A stretch of 64,000 bases of DNA. Origin: Chelonoidis abingdonii (lineage: Eukaryota > Chordata > Testudines > Testudinidae). This document shows positions 34,783 to 48,700 of this stretch, piece after piece. The DNA is taken from assembly GCF_003597395.2 (NCBI RefSeq), contig NC_133770.1, positions 35,416,428 to 35,480,427 on the forward strand, given 5' to 3'. The notes beneath the pieces are model-generated. The model ran no database searches. It was given only the letters and a program-made list of their open reading frames with translations, and had not been told where the DNA came from. How positions within the stretch are numbered: the first letter of the stretch is position 1; each line of letters opens with the position of its first letter. The position numbers were made by a program, and so were the translations under genes.

Positions 34783-35020
34783 AGCAGAGGTCCACAAATT
34801 GTGGGGCGTGCCCCCAGCCGGGAGTGAAGGAATATTCAGGAGGTGCAGTTGGTGCCCAAGCCTTTTCTGGAGTCCTGAGTATAATGAAAATGAGCATGCC
34901 ATGGCTGACCTCTTCTTTGAAGGCTCCAACCCATTTTTATGAAGGAGATGCATGAGAATACTGTCTCTCTCCCTGCTGTCAGCAGCCAGGCTGAGCACTG
35001 CCTCTCCTACAGAGATTAAC
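34783..35020. mobile_element. hAT-like element, left end only
   Basis: CAGAGGTCCACAAATTGTGG with GGCGTGCCCCCAGCC resembles the start of a turtle hAT family. I did not find a matching right end; boundary approximate. Confidence 0.4.
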
Positions 35021-37170
35021 AAGCTTACACATGCTCAGTGAGTTTCCGTGACCAGCGCAGAGGACTAAGGATCCAGGCATGTAACATTGAGCAATTAAAG
35101 TAAACTGCTCATAGTCAACACACTTTTACGAGATGGATTACACATTGTTGTGATAATGATGGACAGGAACTGGCTATTTGGTAGGTGGGTAACATGAAAA
35201 ATTGTGTTGCAGGCCTACCTAAAAATGCTAATGCTGCTTTTGATAGTGACATCATAACTGCGAACATTTTTCAGGAAAACTCAGTTCTTGCTGGTAGTGA
35301 AAATCAGCACATTTTTAAGATAATTAAAAAGGTACTCTGTATTAATCATTTATAGACTATCCTGGTTTTATGCTAAAGGAATTTGGTTACCTTAAATAGT
35401 GTTCAAGTTTAGTTTTGTGCCTTTAAATGTGGCAAATTTACTAACTAAATGTTAGGCTTCAGTGCTCATTTCACAATTCACCGCACTTTATATCAGCTGG
35501 AAGATTTTGTAAAAGGCTGGCCAAGTCTCCATTCTGTTAAATTCTGTTCAAATAAATGGATTAATCATTTAATCCCAACAAGAGCAAGCAGTAGTTTTAA
35601 AAATCAAAGCCACTTTTTCAGCACTGTGTCAATAACCTTTCAGCTCAACCAAGAACTGACTTTTAAGACTGATTGGATACACTAAATACACTTTTAAAAA
35701 TATCTCTAAAGCTACCATTAAAAACGTATAAACATAGCAGTACGCAAGTGTACCTCTGTTTGGGCATCAGTTTCAGGTGTGCATTCATTACATCTTAAAA
35801 AGGAGCAAAATATCTTTTATATTTTTAATTACAACTAAAGTACCAACCATGAAAAGGATGGGGCAACAATCAGTGCAAGATCACAGAAGGACCAATGACA
35901 CATGTGACTAGTTCTGAACCTTGGAGTTTTCCCTCAGTAGCCAAATGTGAGTAAGGCAGAGGTGTACACCTTGTAAGCATACTGAAACAATTAGGGTTGT
36001 GATGACATTTCTTTGTTCATAGGAAGTATATTTTTATCCAGTATAATAATCTTAAAAATATTTTACCTAACACCATAAAAAAGTAGAAGTTAAAGAAGGG
36101 GCTATTCATAGAACAGACCAAGATTACGAGTCAGTTTCAAATAGAATATATATGCAGGAATCTTGATAAGTTATAAAAAGAATTAGTAACACATTTCCAA
36201 AGCTTAGTATCCTCACCTCACTGCATTCATTTCTGAAAAGCTAACTCGAGACTTCTTGCAGATTTATAATGGTGGTGATAAAGCAAGAGATATTTTTCTG
36301 AATATAGGAAATTCTTGCTTGTGGGTGCAGATTAGAGTGGTATGTGTCTGCAAGCAAACCAAATCAAGTAATTTCTTAGCAACTGTTCTGGGTAAGAAAA
36401 GGAAAAGACCACTTTTTTTTTCTTCAATAGATTGAACCTTGAATAAGGTTGTTAAAAGGAGGAAAGTCAGCAATGGGTCTTTTCTGCACTTGAGAACAAA
36501 TGCCCTCATTTACCACAAGCCAGTTGGTCTCATGACTTAATAAGGCTAATGCAGCACCTTACAAGAGCCTTTGCCCTCATACACATCTGCAACATATGAT
36601 TCAAAGGCTGCCACAACATAAGCCATCTGATAAGTTAGGAACACAACCAACCAAGTGAAAAAGATACTTTTCTGGCACAGGAATATGGATGTGAGAAAGT
36701 GAGGAAGTGACGAGGGCCCATGGTACAAAGGGAATGGGCCATCTGTCTGGCGGTGCTGTGTCTGACAGGTTGAGAATCTGAATTCAGTGCCCCTAAAATT
36801 CAGGTGCTGAGTGAAAGGTGTATAATAAGCAAGGATGCCTGAGTAACAGGAGTTTTCTTCTCCCTCCTGCAGTTGCAGATCATGCTGCATCCACAAATTT
36901 CCAGGCTTAGACAGCAAGGACTAGGAATTGGAACCCAAGTTTCTGTGTATTATGTAAAAGGCCAATACTAGATTCCGAGGCTGGCCCAAGTCAGCTGCCA
37001 TTATTTAATTCTCTCCTACGCCTGTTCATCACTAAGTAGCCATGGCAGCATAACAGCACACATTGTTTATCCTTTCTTACATCTTCCCCTATAAAAACTG
37101 CAGCATCAGAGAGTCTTGAAAAGATTTTCTTCTATCCTGCCATGGCTACTGCAGCCTCTTCTTCTCTGAG
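35021..37170. other. Intergenic DNA without recognised features
   Basis: AT-rich sequence with no supported gene, RNA or repeat. Confidence 0.4.
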
Positions 37171-37173
37171 GTC

Positions 37174-37313
37174 TTCAAACCACAATTTGAGGACTTCAAT
37201 AACTCAGACATAGGTTTGTTACAGGAGTGGGTGGGTGAGATTCTGTGGCCTGCATTGTGTAGGAGGTCGGACTAGATGATCATAATGGTCCTCTCTGACC
37301 TTAAAGTCTATGA
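37174..37313 (+). mobile_element. CR1 3' end, 5'-truncated
   Basis: AATTTGAGGACTTCAATAAC, GGAGTGGGTGGGTGAGATTC, GGAGGTCGGACTAGATGATC and ACCTTAAAGTCTATGAG match the end of copy B (26150-26297), so it is the same subfamily. Confidence 0.85.
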
Positions 37314-37796
37314 GTATCTATGTTTTTGGTTTCATCATGTTACTTTTTCATTTATAATATCTTATTATTTTGGGGGCTTATGCTGGAGCACACTGAGCCT
37401 CCAACTCTCTTTCAATGGGAAATGGGGGTGTTCACCCTTCACGATGAAGTCTATTATAGTTGTAATAGTAATAATGAATATACTCTAGTGTCTCACAGTT
37501 ACACAATGCCCTTCATCCCAAAGTGATTTGCAAACTCCTTTGGAATCTTTTTAACAACTGCTTGAAGTGAAGCTACCCCTGCTGTAGAAAGCAGCAACTG
37601 TTTAACAGCACTGCAGTACTGCAGAATCGTTTAGGATAGCAGCAAAGAAAAATACCATCTCTATTTGCAAGTGAAGCAGAAAGTTAGATCGGTAAAGACA
37701 AAATATAATTACCTAAATTAGGATTTGGGCAGGACAACAGCTAACATCCACTGGTACAGTCTTGTGAAAATTGTAATGGGGGTGTTTAATCACAAA

Positions 37797-38604
37797 TAAG
37801 GCTGCAAGTTTGTTTCAGAGATTACAGATTCTGTGACTTTCTGTGACCTCCATGATTTCTGCGACGGCCAGTGCAGCTGGCTCTAGGGCTGTACAGGCAG
37901 CTCAGGCAGCCCTAGGCCAGTTGCACCGGCTGCTGCTGGGGCAGTATTAGGCCACTGCACCTCTGCCCCCCAACAGCAACAGGGGAAGTTTGGGAGTGTG
38001 GGGGTCTCAGGGCTAGGGTGTGGAAGTGGGTGAGGGTTCTGGGCAGTGCTTACCTTGGGGGGGGCTCCCCGGAAGTGGCACCATTTCCTTCCCTCCCTTA
38101 GTGCCTAGCTCTGTGTGCTGCCTCTTCCCACAGTCACCCCCCCCCACACACAGCTCACATTGGCCACAGTTCCTGGCCAATGGGAGCTGCGGAGCTGGCA
38201 AAGAGTGGAGTTAGGAGCTTAGGGAGGGACATGTCACCACTTCCAACAAGCCAGGTAGGGAGCCTGCCAATCCCACCAACTCCTGTCCCCCCTGCCCTCC
38301 CCCAGCATGAGTCCTGGGCTGCTCCCACCCAAGCACCACGGCACCCCCATGACAGCTCCCCCAGCACTTGCAATACCCCCTGGACTGGCCCCACAACAAC
38401 TGCCACACTCCCGAGGACCCTACAGTATCCCCCGAGCTTCCCCCCCAGTAGCCACACCCCACCACGAGCACCCGCAGCACTCCCAAGATTTAGTCAGGGG
38501 TATAGTACAAGTCATGGACAGGTCTTGGGTTGTGAATTTTTGTTTACTGCCCGTGACATGTCCATTACTTTTACTAAAAATACTGTGGCTAAAACGTAGC
38601 CTTA
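37797..38604. mobile_element. hAT-type element, 808 bp, with target duplication
   Basis: TAAGGCTGC at the left and GTAGCCTTA at the right, flanked by ATCACAAA (37789-37796) and ATCACAAC (38605-38612), 7 of 8. Subterminal TTCTGTGACCTCCATGA and GTACAAGTCATGGACAGG are typical of a turtle family. The GC-rich interior (37900-38480) produces long spurious ORFs on both strands. Confidence 0.8.
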
Positions 38605-38734
38605 ATCACAACTAATGTTCAAAGCCTTGTTTTTACATTTTACTTGATGTAAATTACCTACTAATTAAACAATCCTTTTCCACACCACGCTGGGGTATTG
38701 GTTTACTATTATTTTTAATATTTCTGTTGCTTTA

Positions 38735-38835
38735 GTGTCCAGAGGCTTGCATCAGGATTGGACCCTACTGTGTTTAGGTGCTGTATGGCCACAGGTCTAT
38801 GTCCTGAAGAGCTGATCCAGAGAGAAAAGAACCAT
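38735..38835. repeat. Ancient dispersed repeat fragment
   Basis: AGGCTTGCATCAGGATTGG, TTAGGTGCTGTATGGCCAC and CTGAAGAGCTGATC resemble an old repeat shared by amniotes (GGCGCTGTACAAACAC..AAAGAGCTTA type). Family name not certain. Confidence 0.35.
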
Positions 38836-38931
38836 CTGTTAGGTAGGGAATAATAATGCCTATGCCACCTTGAGTTTTCTTGGTGAACTGCTCCTTCAAA
38901 TACTGACCAGGCTTGACCCTGTCTCACTCAT

Positions 38932-39085
38932 AAAATAAGAACGGCCATACTGGGTCAGATCCAAAGGTCCATCTAGCCCAGTATCCTGTCTTCTGACAGT
39001 GGCCAATGTCAGGTGTCCCAGAGGGAATTAACAGAACAGGTAATCAAGTGATCCATCCCCTGTTGCCCATTCCCGGGTGCCCATT
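38932..39085 (-). mobile_element. CR1-type 3' end, antisense
   Basis: The plus strand reads AAGAACGGCCATACTGGGTC and CCATCTAGCCCAGTATCCTG, the reverse complement of the CR1 3' end also present at 61290-61340. 5'-truncated. Confidence 0.8.
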
Positions 39086-42000
39086 CACATTCCCAATCAC
39101 AATCCTGGTGGTGGCACAATGCGCAGTACTAATTTCAAGAACAACATATATGCAATTTCGTCTTCTCATAACAATATGTAAGCCAAAATGCTTACAGATA
39201 AACCAAAACATTTCTTCTGTATCAGGAGTTTGAATTAGGTGACTGAGTTTTCCTGGCATTGAGAGGATTATTCTCTGTTTTACCTATTGCACTTCTGTTA
39301 TAAGCATATATAGTTGCACATACTTTTTTTGTGTCTTGTTGATTTGCTAAGATTACTTTTCCACTGGGTTTCCTGCATCTTGGTAGTATTCCCCCTTGAT
39401 TTTCTGGATTCAGTTAGTTAGTTGTCTATTTATGAAGCATCTGGTAACTTGAATGCAGTTAGAGTTTTTTATATTTGTCATTTAGCCTTTGGATAGTCTT
39501 CACTATAGTCCCCAGAGTCTTGTATCCAGTTTTTAACTTCTTCTGTTCATATCACACGCCATCCATTGTGTCTGGGTAGCTTTTCCGATGAGTATTTCAA
39601 TTATGTGTCAATATGAAGTATTTGTTATGGGCTTCAAAAGACTCTGGTTTCCATTTGTCATTTGAGCTTTTTACATAGAGTGCTTAGAACATATTGAACT
39701 TTGGAAGCACTTTTGCAGATCTTCATGCCTTTGTTTGATCCTTAATTTCTAGGGGACTCTTAAGTATCTTTAGCTATTAGTAATTGTTTTAACAAGATGA
39801 TTTAAACCTAAACTATTCTTCATGATAATCTGAGCTGGTGAGGCACAGTATGCTCACCAATATAAGTGATTCTAGATTCCCCAGTACTGTGATATGAATC
39901 ATTTCCTGCTGTCTCTAAACTTTTAACAGTCTGATGCCTTCCTCATGCAGAACATTTCCTTATCAACTTTTTGGAGTATACAATATAGCTTTACGGAGAT
40001 TTGTCAATGTATAAATACTCATTCCTGTTGTTTTTGAACGAATTTGTTTTCAGAATTTTCCGAAGCAATCCATTACCTTATTTTTTAACTTAATTTCAGC
40101 TTTGCTGTTGTTCATTTACTTGGAGCCTGTCAAAGATGAAAAAGCACCACTGTGTTATTAATGATAATCATGAGTTATACTAGTTCCAGATTTCCAACTT
40201 GATCCAGCTCCCATTGAGGTTAATGGGACAAATCTATAATTAACTTCACTGTCAGCAAGACAAGGCCCTAATCCAGTTTTTTAGTTGCAATATTGGTTCT
40301 GGGTTTACAATATCTCAATATAGAAATAACACATAACTGTACTGTGTTTGTGTCTGAAGAGTAATATATACTGCTGTTGAATGCTAGCTAGATTGCTCCA
40401 TATTAGAACAAAAACTCAGTTATTTTTTCCCATGATAATCTGGATTACTTAGTTGTTTTCTTGTAGAATTACAGATGCCTGAACTTGTTCATTTTTTTTT
40501 TTAATATCTAGATCTATAAACCAGAAACCAGGGAATTTCAGCACCTAACATTCCCAGTACAGAGCCCCTTATTTTCAGTCTCTACTCACTTACACAGTGC
40601 TTGAGATTCCTCCTATTGAAGCTAATAGAAAAACTCGTGATTTCAACAGGAGCAAAATTTTTGTGCACTGTTCTGTCATGAGTCATGAATAGGAGTATGA
40701 ATCTGTAATACAGAGTCTATGCATAGTGATAAGGAATGTACTTACTTGTTTGGAGGAAATTAGAAAAATAATTGTTTAATAAAAGAAATTAATTCATCTA
40801 TTCAAGCAGGAAAGAGCTAATTCCAGTTCAGAAATGCCACCCACCAAAGCTATGGAAATAGGCTACAGAGTTGTATGCATTACATCCTCAGAATACACTC
40901 TAATTAATCTGGATGCCAGCAGCTTCTATGAGGTGATGACTCCTTTTCTAGATTTCACATACATCACAGTGCTCACTGTGATATCACTGGAGCTGGTATA
41001 ATGAAGTTCACATATCCATGAGGTGATATAATCTTCCAGTTTAATTTTAAATTAATTCTGGGGCACATGGCACCTCAGCCTTATTATCTGGTTTTTCAGC
41101 AGTGACTGAAGACTGATGTAATCCAAGTACGAACTAGATGGTTCAAAAGACTGATTTGTTCAACAGTGCTGTTCAAAAGACTATTAATTTGATCACTTGC
41201 TAAGAATTATTCAGAATTATTTTTAAAACAGGTATTAATAAATGTTGTGTGCTGCAGATTATCCATTCTTTTGAATTCCATGAGTAAATCCTGTCCTCTT
41301 TGCAGTCAATAGGGTCAGAATTTCACCCCATATAGTTAAATATTGTTTTGGTTTAGCAATAGTTCAACATTCCAAAAACCTAAAATAACAGATTGTCCTA
41401 ATAATTCAAATTTTTCCTGTTACAGCAAAAGTTGTCTAGCGAAAATTTAGCAGCAGCACAGTTTACCTGAATTGTATTCTTGTAAAGTTAAGTAATGGAT
41501 GCATAATATGCAAAATAATCAGAGTTCTCATCTTCAGCTAGCGCAGTGAAGATTTATTGCACCTACGAGATTTGGACTTAGTACTTTCTTCTCAAAGCAA
41601 AAAGGTATGTAAAGTTTCAACAGGTTCAACATGCAAAATAAGTGCTCTGTGAACTCATCTTTGATCATGTTGGAAAGACTGTGTGATCGAAGCACTGAAT
41701 GAAAGACAATATTACTCAGCTCCCAAGCTGAGAGGAATCAGATCTGTGTCTTAATTGTATAATGCTTCTGTCTGAGTACCCATTGGATGGATGGACAGGT
41801 GGACTGTCTTCTGCTAGAATTCCTCATCATCATCTCCTTGCATGCTTCCTTAAAAACCAATAAAATAACGCTGATTTTTCACACTAATTCATTATTAATA
41901 CTTGTTTCTCATTGTGTGGATGGCTAATTGGCAGTATCACAATGCAGCCATCACTACTCTGTGTTATAAATTTTACAGTTTCTAAGCCAAGTTTTGGGTC

Positions 42001-43430
42001 AACCTGCCATTAGGTAAACAATGTTCTGCTTAAAAACATTTTTTTCTCTGCCCCATACCTTTGTATGTCTACAATCCTACTGTTTGGCACATACCTTTCA
42101 GCACAGCAAGAAGTATATATGTGCTGGTAAAATAATATGACAATTTTGTGTCTGTGGACTCAGACTTCAGTCTGCTGAAAAACAGAACATGATATGTTCA
42201 TAACTTGTTTCCTATGTATTGAATTGATCCAGCCTTTAACAGCCCTTTGGGAGATATATATGTGCCTCAGAATTAAGTTAATACAAAATAGTATGTATAT
42301 ATATACACACAATTGCTGTCTGAAAAAATTTCTCCATTTACTTCCTTCCCAACCCTGCTGTGAGCCTCATCTCCTGAAAAGTCTCCTTCCAGCTGAGAAA
42401 AGATGGAGGTTCCTTCTCCTATTGCCCATAAACTTCATGCTGAATAAAATATGGAGGAGGAGGAGGTAGCTGAAGAGGAATGTGAGGCCTGTTCACTCCT
42501 ACATACACATCAGGAGCTGGGTGTGTTGCCACTGCAATGCTTTCAGCTTCTGCCATCCTGGGTAGTTCAGAAGTCCTGCTTTGCAGCACAAATCCCTGGA
42601 TCAGATTCTGAGATGTGAGTCTAAATTGCTTTAACTTACTCCTTCTTCCACCCACTCTACATATAAGTTACATCAGCTAGACTGCCTTAGACTCGTACTC
42701 ACATACTGTAATTTACACATCAACTCTGAATTTGCCTTCCTGAGGCTGATTATGAACTCACACTGGTGTAAATCAGGAGCAATGTCAGTGAAGTTAATGA
42801 TGCTAAAACATTGTAAAATTGGAGTGAGACAAATCAGAAATAGGGCCACTAATCTAAGAGAAGGGAAGCTTGTGTAGTTTATACAATTATGAGTTGTACA
42901 TAAGGGTTATAGCTGGAAAAGCAACTGAAAGAAGGTGTAAGAGTTACTGATCTTCCACCTTATTTTACTGTACTAGTAATTATAGCTATTGTTCTTACTG
43001 CAGTAACACTTTGGGGCCCCTATCAGAGATCAGGGCCCGAAATCCCATATTGTGTAGATTTTTTTCATCTTGTTGCATAAATAGCAACTACTGCATACTA
43101 TCTTTGTTTTTTCTTTATGTCTTATGGAAGAATAACAAAGGCAAATGCAAAAAGAACATTGCTGTTAAAAATCTAAACTGTGATCCTCTTTGATGTGAGT
43201 GTAATGTGATATGGCAGTGTAAATGTATATGGTTCTAATTATACTAACCTGCAAAGGTAAAACTTGGTTTATGTCCTTTTTTACTGCTCTATAATGTATA
43301 TAAAGTCCTGACAGGTCTAGTATTGGGGTGGAAATGTTTCTGTATATTTCTTACCTTAGAAATATCAGGAATGTTCAATCTGGCTTTTCCATGTTTTTTA
43401 TTTTTTGTATTTGAGGACTCAGATATGAAT
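39086..43430. other. Intergenic DNA with scattered ancient palindromic fragments
   Basis: No gene seen. Weak copies of an old repeat type built on a palindrome like CCATTGACTTCAATGGG occur near 40205, 40600, 41310 and 42740. Otherwise AT-rich. Confidence 0.35.
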
Positions 43431-43439
43431 TGGGAGATT

Positions 43440-43545
43440 TCTCAGCCCTTAATTAAGCCCTAATCCTGCCCCATAGAAGTCAATGGGAGTTTTAGCATTG
43501 GTGTCAATGGGAGTAGGATCAAGCACTTAAGTGACTGGAGAGTCC
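43440..43545. repeat. Palindromic ancient repeat, CAATGGGAG type
   Basis: GAAGTCAATGGGAGTTTTAGC followed by GTGTCAATGGGAGTAGGATC within an old dispersed repeat frame (CCCTAATCCTGCCCC). Related pieces lie at 40205, 40600 and 47680. Confidence 0.4.
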
Positions 43546-44164
43546 AATCTTACAAACAGAGCCTTTCTTCCACTATTTATAGTAAGTTTGATACTTATTG
43601 TTTATTGTCTTTGTTTCTGCATATACTTCTGTAATGCACTAGTTTGGTATTTGTGATGTCATAAAACTACTAGTTCTCCAGTTGTCCAGGAAAAACAGGA
43701 CAGATATGCAGAAAAAGTCTAAAAAAACCCAAACAACCCAACCCCTCCAGGTCTTCATTTCACATCAGAAGGGGGGTAGGGGTAGAAGGGTGAAGGCAGA
43801 ACCCCCTTTTATTTGTTTGATTTTTTTTTTCAGGTCACCTGTAAAGGAACTGGAGTGGTGGTTTTTTGGTCTAGTGGCTAGCTGCACGTTGCACTGTTAT
43901 ATATAGATTTAGGTTTTGTTCCTGAATTCCTAAGCTTGCATGTGCTAACCCTAACTGGAGGCTGTGCCTTGCTCACTCTCTAATGTGTTTTTCTAGCCAC
44001 ACCTGGAGTGATGCTGATACGGTCCAGAGGGAGTCTCCCCCAGTTCTCTTTGACAAAAGGGTTGGTTGTCATGATTCAAGGCATCAGGGGTTGGAAGATA
44101 TGAAGCATGAAAACAGAGAGAACACTGGGTCTCAAAAAAATAAAAGGTTTCTGGGAAATATATA

Positions 44165-44360
44165 GTAGGTAGAGATGGCTGAAATTTTTGACAGAAAAAT
44201 AGTCCCATCAAAAACAGAATTTTAATGAAAGTAAGATTTTTTGCCAGAAAATGTGCTTTTTTTATATTTTTCCTACGGGCAATTTGTAAATAAAAATTTT
44301 CATTTAGTTTTAAAGTGAAAAATTTATTTCAGTTTTTGAAAATCACCTTTAAAAATATTT
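44165..44360. repeat. AT-rich inverted AAATTTTT repeat
   Basis: GGCTGAAATTTTTGACAG and later AATTTTCATTTAG form an AT-rich, partly self-complementary stretch resembling dispersed repeats in turtles. Low certainty. Confidence 0.3.
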
Positions 44361-45339
44361 CTCTTCACAGGTTTTGCTTTTTTGTCACTTAAAGCAACAG
44401 AATTAATGATGCAGGGAAAAGATTCCTTTTTTTAATTTTTACTTTTTGTGTGGAGTGTTCCCCCACACACACGCACCAATTTACTTTTTCTATCCTGTTG
44501 CTTTTCAAAACTTTCCCAAAATTTACATAGTTAGAGGGACTGAGTTAAGTTTGAGAAGTTTTGAAAAGTTTGAGTAGAAAAGGAATAAATGTCTGGAGGG
44601 AGCAATATCCTGGACAGTATTCATTTTATTGCATGCAGTGCCAAGAAGGACATTTTAAAAAAAGAGAGAGAGAGCAACCAGGTAGAAAAGAGAAAAATAT
44701 TTTTTTTAAATGAAAATTTTAAAAAAAGTATAAATTGCATCATTTCAAAGTCCTCAAATGGAAACGACATCACAATTGTTTATGAAATTGTTTTCCAGTT
44801 TTTCAATCAGCTCTGATAAGGGGCTTGATTAATCACTGTGTTCCAGTCTTATGTCAGCTGAATTCCAAGGAAAACACTGGACTTTCACTGACATAAAACT
44901 GAAGTAATGCAGACCCAGCAACTTGGAGTTTAAATGTTATGGAGTATATCTAGTCACTGCAGTTGGAGTAATTTGCACGTGCAGTTATCCACAAACAAGA
45001 TGTACAATGGGAGTACATATAACTAGCTATATGTTTAACTGAATTGTAGGTACAAAAATGTGGGTGTAACGTGTGCCTTTAAACAGGAGGCCACTGTCCT
45101 GAAAATTTCACAGCTTCTAATGTTCTCTTAGGGAGGAATATTTGCATGTGTAAACAAATGATCTTCCAAACACTGGCCATCTATGAACCTTGCCTATGTA
45201 AGTTGTACAGACAAATTCATCTTTCTTGGTGGCTTTCATACAAGAATGTCAGAGCTCGTTCCTCTTCCATAGCTTTCAAAAATGTTAAGAATGGGATCAC
45301 TGAACCCTTTGGAAAATATCATTTTTAGTGTAGAATTTA

Positions 45340-45740
45340 GTTTCATATAGCACCTTCCATATGGGAAGTATCCCAAAGTACTTTAGAGAGCATTAAATTA
45401 CGGAGATACTGGACATGCATTGACTAGACAAACAGGGAAGCCATTATACACTCAGCAAGACTTCATGCAGAACGTTGGATATTAGAAACTTGTTTGATTG
45501 AAGGTGGGGGGGAATGTTGTCATCAGCCATGACATCTGGTTTAGGCAGTTCCCTCCACCCCCCCCCTTTTTTTTTTCCTAAAAGGACCATGAAATATTTA
45601 ACTTCTACCAGGACAGCCACAAAAAGTAGGCAGAGGGGACTTTAGTGTAACCGTTCATCTAAAGGATGACACTTCTAACAGTATAAAAAAATAATAAATT
45701 GTACTTCTATAGCACCTTTCCAAAATTTGCATTCACACAC
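45340..45740. repeat. Two fragments of an ancient CACCTT.. tail repeat
   Basis: ATAGCACCTTCCATATGGG with CCCAAAGTACTTTAGAGAGC (45347-45390) and CTATAGCACCTTTCCAAAAT (45706-45725) resemble L2/MIR-type 3' tails. A similar piece is at 37500-37540. Confidence 0.35.
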
Positions 45741-48700
45741 GTGTGATCAACAACCAGCATTTGCACAAACAAACAGGCTTGGGTGCATCTTTAGAGGCTG
45801 CTTTTAAGATATAAATTATAATATGAATCATGTTAGAAATTAAAATGGATAAAGAAACCCACAAAGAGTATTACTAGAAGTGAATCTTGACTGATATTTG
45901 AAAAAGCAATGGCACTGTTTCTAATTAAGAAACAAATAGGTGGAGATGCAGTGTCAATTATAACTTCATTAAGTTTGCAGTGAAACAGAACTGAGGGCTC
46001 AGTCCTGTAACTCTTAAGCCCCATCCATTTCAATGTGCTGTCCCTTATAGGCTATGATTGAAGGATTGAGCTCTTAACAGATAATGGACACAGAATAAGC
46101 ATCTAATCCAAAGATATCTAACTCAGCTCATCGGACACATTTACTGATTATCATCCTTTCATCCTCTCAATTTCAGTCTATGCCCTGTTTCAAATAAAAT
46201 ATGATGCACTGGTTATGAAACATAGGACTTTGTGAACAATAGAGAAAGGAGAAGGACCTGCATTAGATTAGTCTTGTGCTTTCCCGTGTTCCTGAATGTT
46301 TCAGTGAAAAAGTATTAAATGAAAAGAGCAATGGGAGGTATCAAAACTTTGTAGTGAACTACAGTGTGGAAGCGAATGTCTCCTCACTAATAGAACATTC
46401 ACACAAAGAGTTGGGGGAAAGCAACTGAAAGCACACACAATAGCTTGTAGAATTAGAGGATGTAGATGGAAGAAAGTGATGCCAATTCTGTAGAATTATG
46501 TTTTTGTCTGTCTTTGATTTTTAGAATTTTCTTATTCATCAGAGTCCAGTTCATATTTACTTTGTTTTGATGTCTGGAATACTGTGCATTTCAGTCTAAT
46601 AGTCTTTGCTATTCTAAATGTTTATATAGTGTGATTTACTACAATGTACCGGTAGCTGTGTAATTATGTTGATGATTAGACAAAACATTTTTGACATGAA
46701 AGGAAAACAGTAGTTAATGATGTTTTCCATCTGTTTGGTAAAACCTCACTTTTTTAAAAAACAAAAATAAAAATGAGCCCTTCACATGTAGCAGCATCCA
46801 AGGCAACACCTATGCAAGTACATGACAGAAATATAAATCCTAATGAATTCATTCTGATCATTACTCACACATTTTGTAAAGCGTTGCCATCTGTTTTATA
46901 GATAAATATTACTGTAATTAGTGTCAGCACCTGTTTACATTATATCAGTCGCAGAATCTCATTTTAGAGTTAAGACCCTGATTTTCCCCCAGAAAGAATA
47001 AAGGTGTATTTTAAGCTATTGGCAGGAAATACACTCATTTTATCCTAATTACAATGTATTTCAATAATGGCTTTTTTTTTTTTGAGAACTTCAGAGCATT
47101 TAATGCTCCTGCTCTTCATTCAAGGTCGAATACTGGGTCATAGCCTGCACATGAAAGATATTTTAAAATGGCGAGCCAGCTGCAGAGGGGATGTTGCAGC
47201 TGTGGTTACCCTATACCCTTGAGTTTTCTATTGCAGGTCTCTGCAACATCCCCATGTTGAATGAGGACTTAAGGTTTGATCATGCAAGATGTTGAGCACT
47301 TGGGGTCTGATCTAGTAAAGTCTATGCCTTTAAGCATATGCCTAAAGTTAAATGCACAGGGCCTGAGCACTCAGCATTCCATAGGGTCAAGCTTATAGTG
47401 ACCAGGCCACAGCTGCTAATCTTCCCTATGGCCTTTAGTAGTGGGCTCGCTCTCCATGCAGCCTGTCTTTGTGGGTAAGGATTTTGCACCTCAGCCCCCA
47501 CAATATTCCAACAAAAGCAAAATCTTTTCATGTTGACTTTTCTCCTTCACCATCGGAAATCCCAGAAAATATATCTGACACCAGACAGATCCCTGAAATT
47601 AGCTGGACACATTAATTTAGAACGTCTGTATCTGATGTGCCAGACAAAATGCTCTAAAGACCTGATCAAAAGCCCAGTGAAGTCAATTGAGAGACTCCTG
47701 TTGTCTTCAGCTGGCATTGAATCACAATCCAGCTGCATTTATAGATCCAGAAATATGTTCCAGATGCACAAATACTATTCCGACAGTACTGAAACATAAC
47801 CTTTATTTTTCCTTATTATAGCAATAACTTTTTCTAGCCCAGAAAAAGTAAGTTACCACTGAAATTTTCTTGCCTCGCTCCTGATATTTCTTGCACCTGC
47901 AGAAGGCCCTGGTATTTGAAAATCTTTGCTGGGTGACACAGATTGATGGCGTTTTGTTTCCAATACGGTTTCAGTTACATTTCCTTTTCCTCCATAGATT
48001 CTGTGCTACCAGTTCTACCCAGAATACTGATATATCAGCATTTAGCACTAGTATCTCAGCTTTTCTTAACAGGTGGTTATTTTGTGTTCTACAGGAGCTG
48101 CAGCACATACTGCCTTGGCTGAATGAAGGTGAGATTTACGTTTCTCTGAAGAGGCTTAAATCTACTAGCACTACTTTTGTCTGTACATGACTAGCAGCCA
48201 GTAGATTTTCCAGGATGGTTTCCATCATAGATTCCACTTAGGCAAGGTTTATAAGTATCCATTTAATTTTCCAGTCAGATAATTGCTGCTAAGATTATTT
48301 GCAAAAAAATGTGCCAGGTTTATTTCTATTCAAAACAAAATAACTCACTGGATATTGTAACAGAGAACAGGAGAAACATAAATAGCTGCCACAGTGAAGC
48401 CATGCTAGATTGCTGCTTCCAATCTGGGCACCAGCAGCAGACCTCAGTAAAGGCTCCAATGAACACAAGTACTGGAAGAGCTTCCCAGGGGGTTCATGTT
48501 CATTTTTGGAGGTGGACATAAGGTGGCTAAAATTAAGGCAAAATGATCCAAAAAAAAGCTCTGTTTTCAAAGTTGAAATATACAGAGCTCAGCAAACACA
48601 CACCAGTAATAACAACGTACAATCCCCTCCCTCTAGAAAATCCAGAAAACATGCTGAGCTAGTACAACGCAAATGAGCAGTATATAAAAAAAAGCTGTTA

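Noticed and set aside
38180..38615. Proline- and serine-rich ORFs on both strands
   Set aside because: Low-complexity interior of the hAT-type element 37797-38604.
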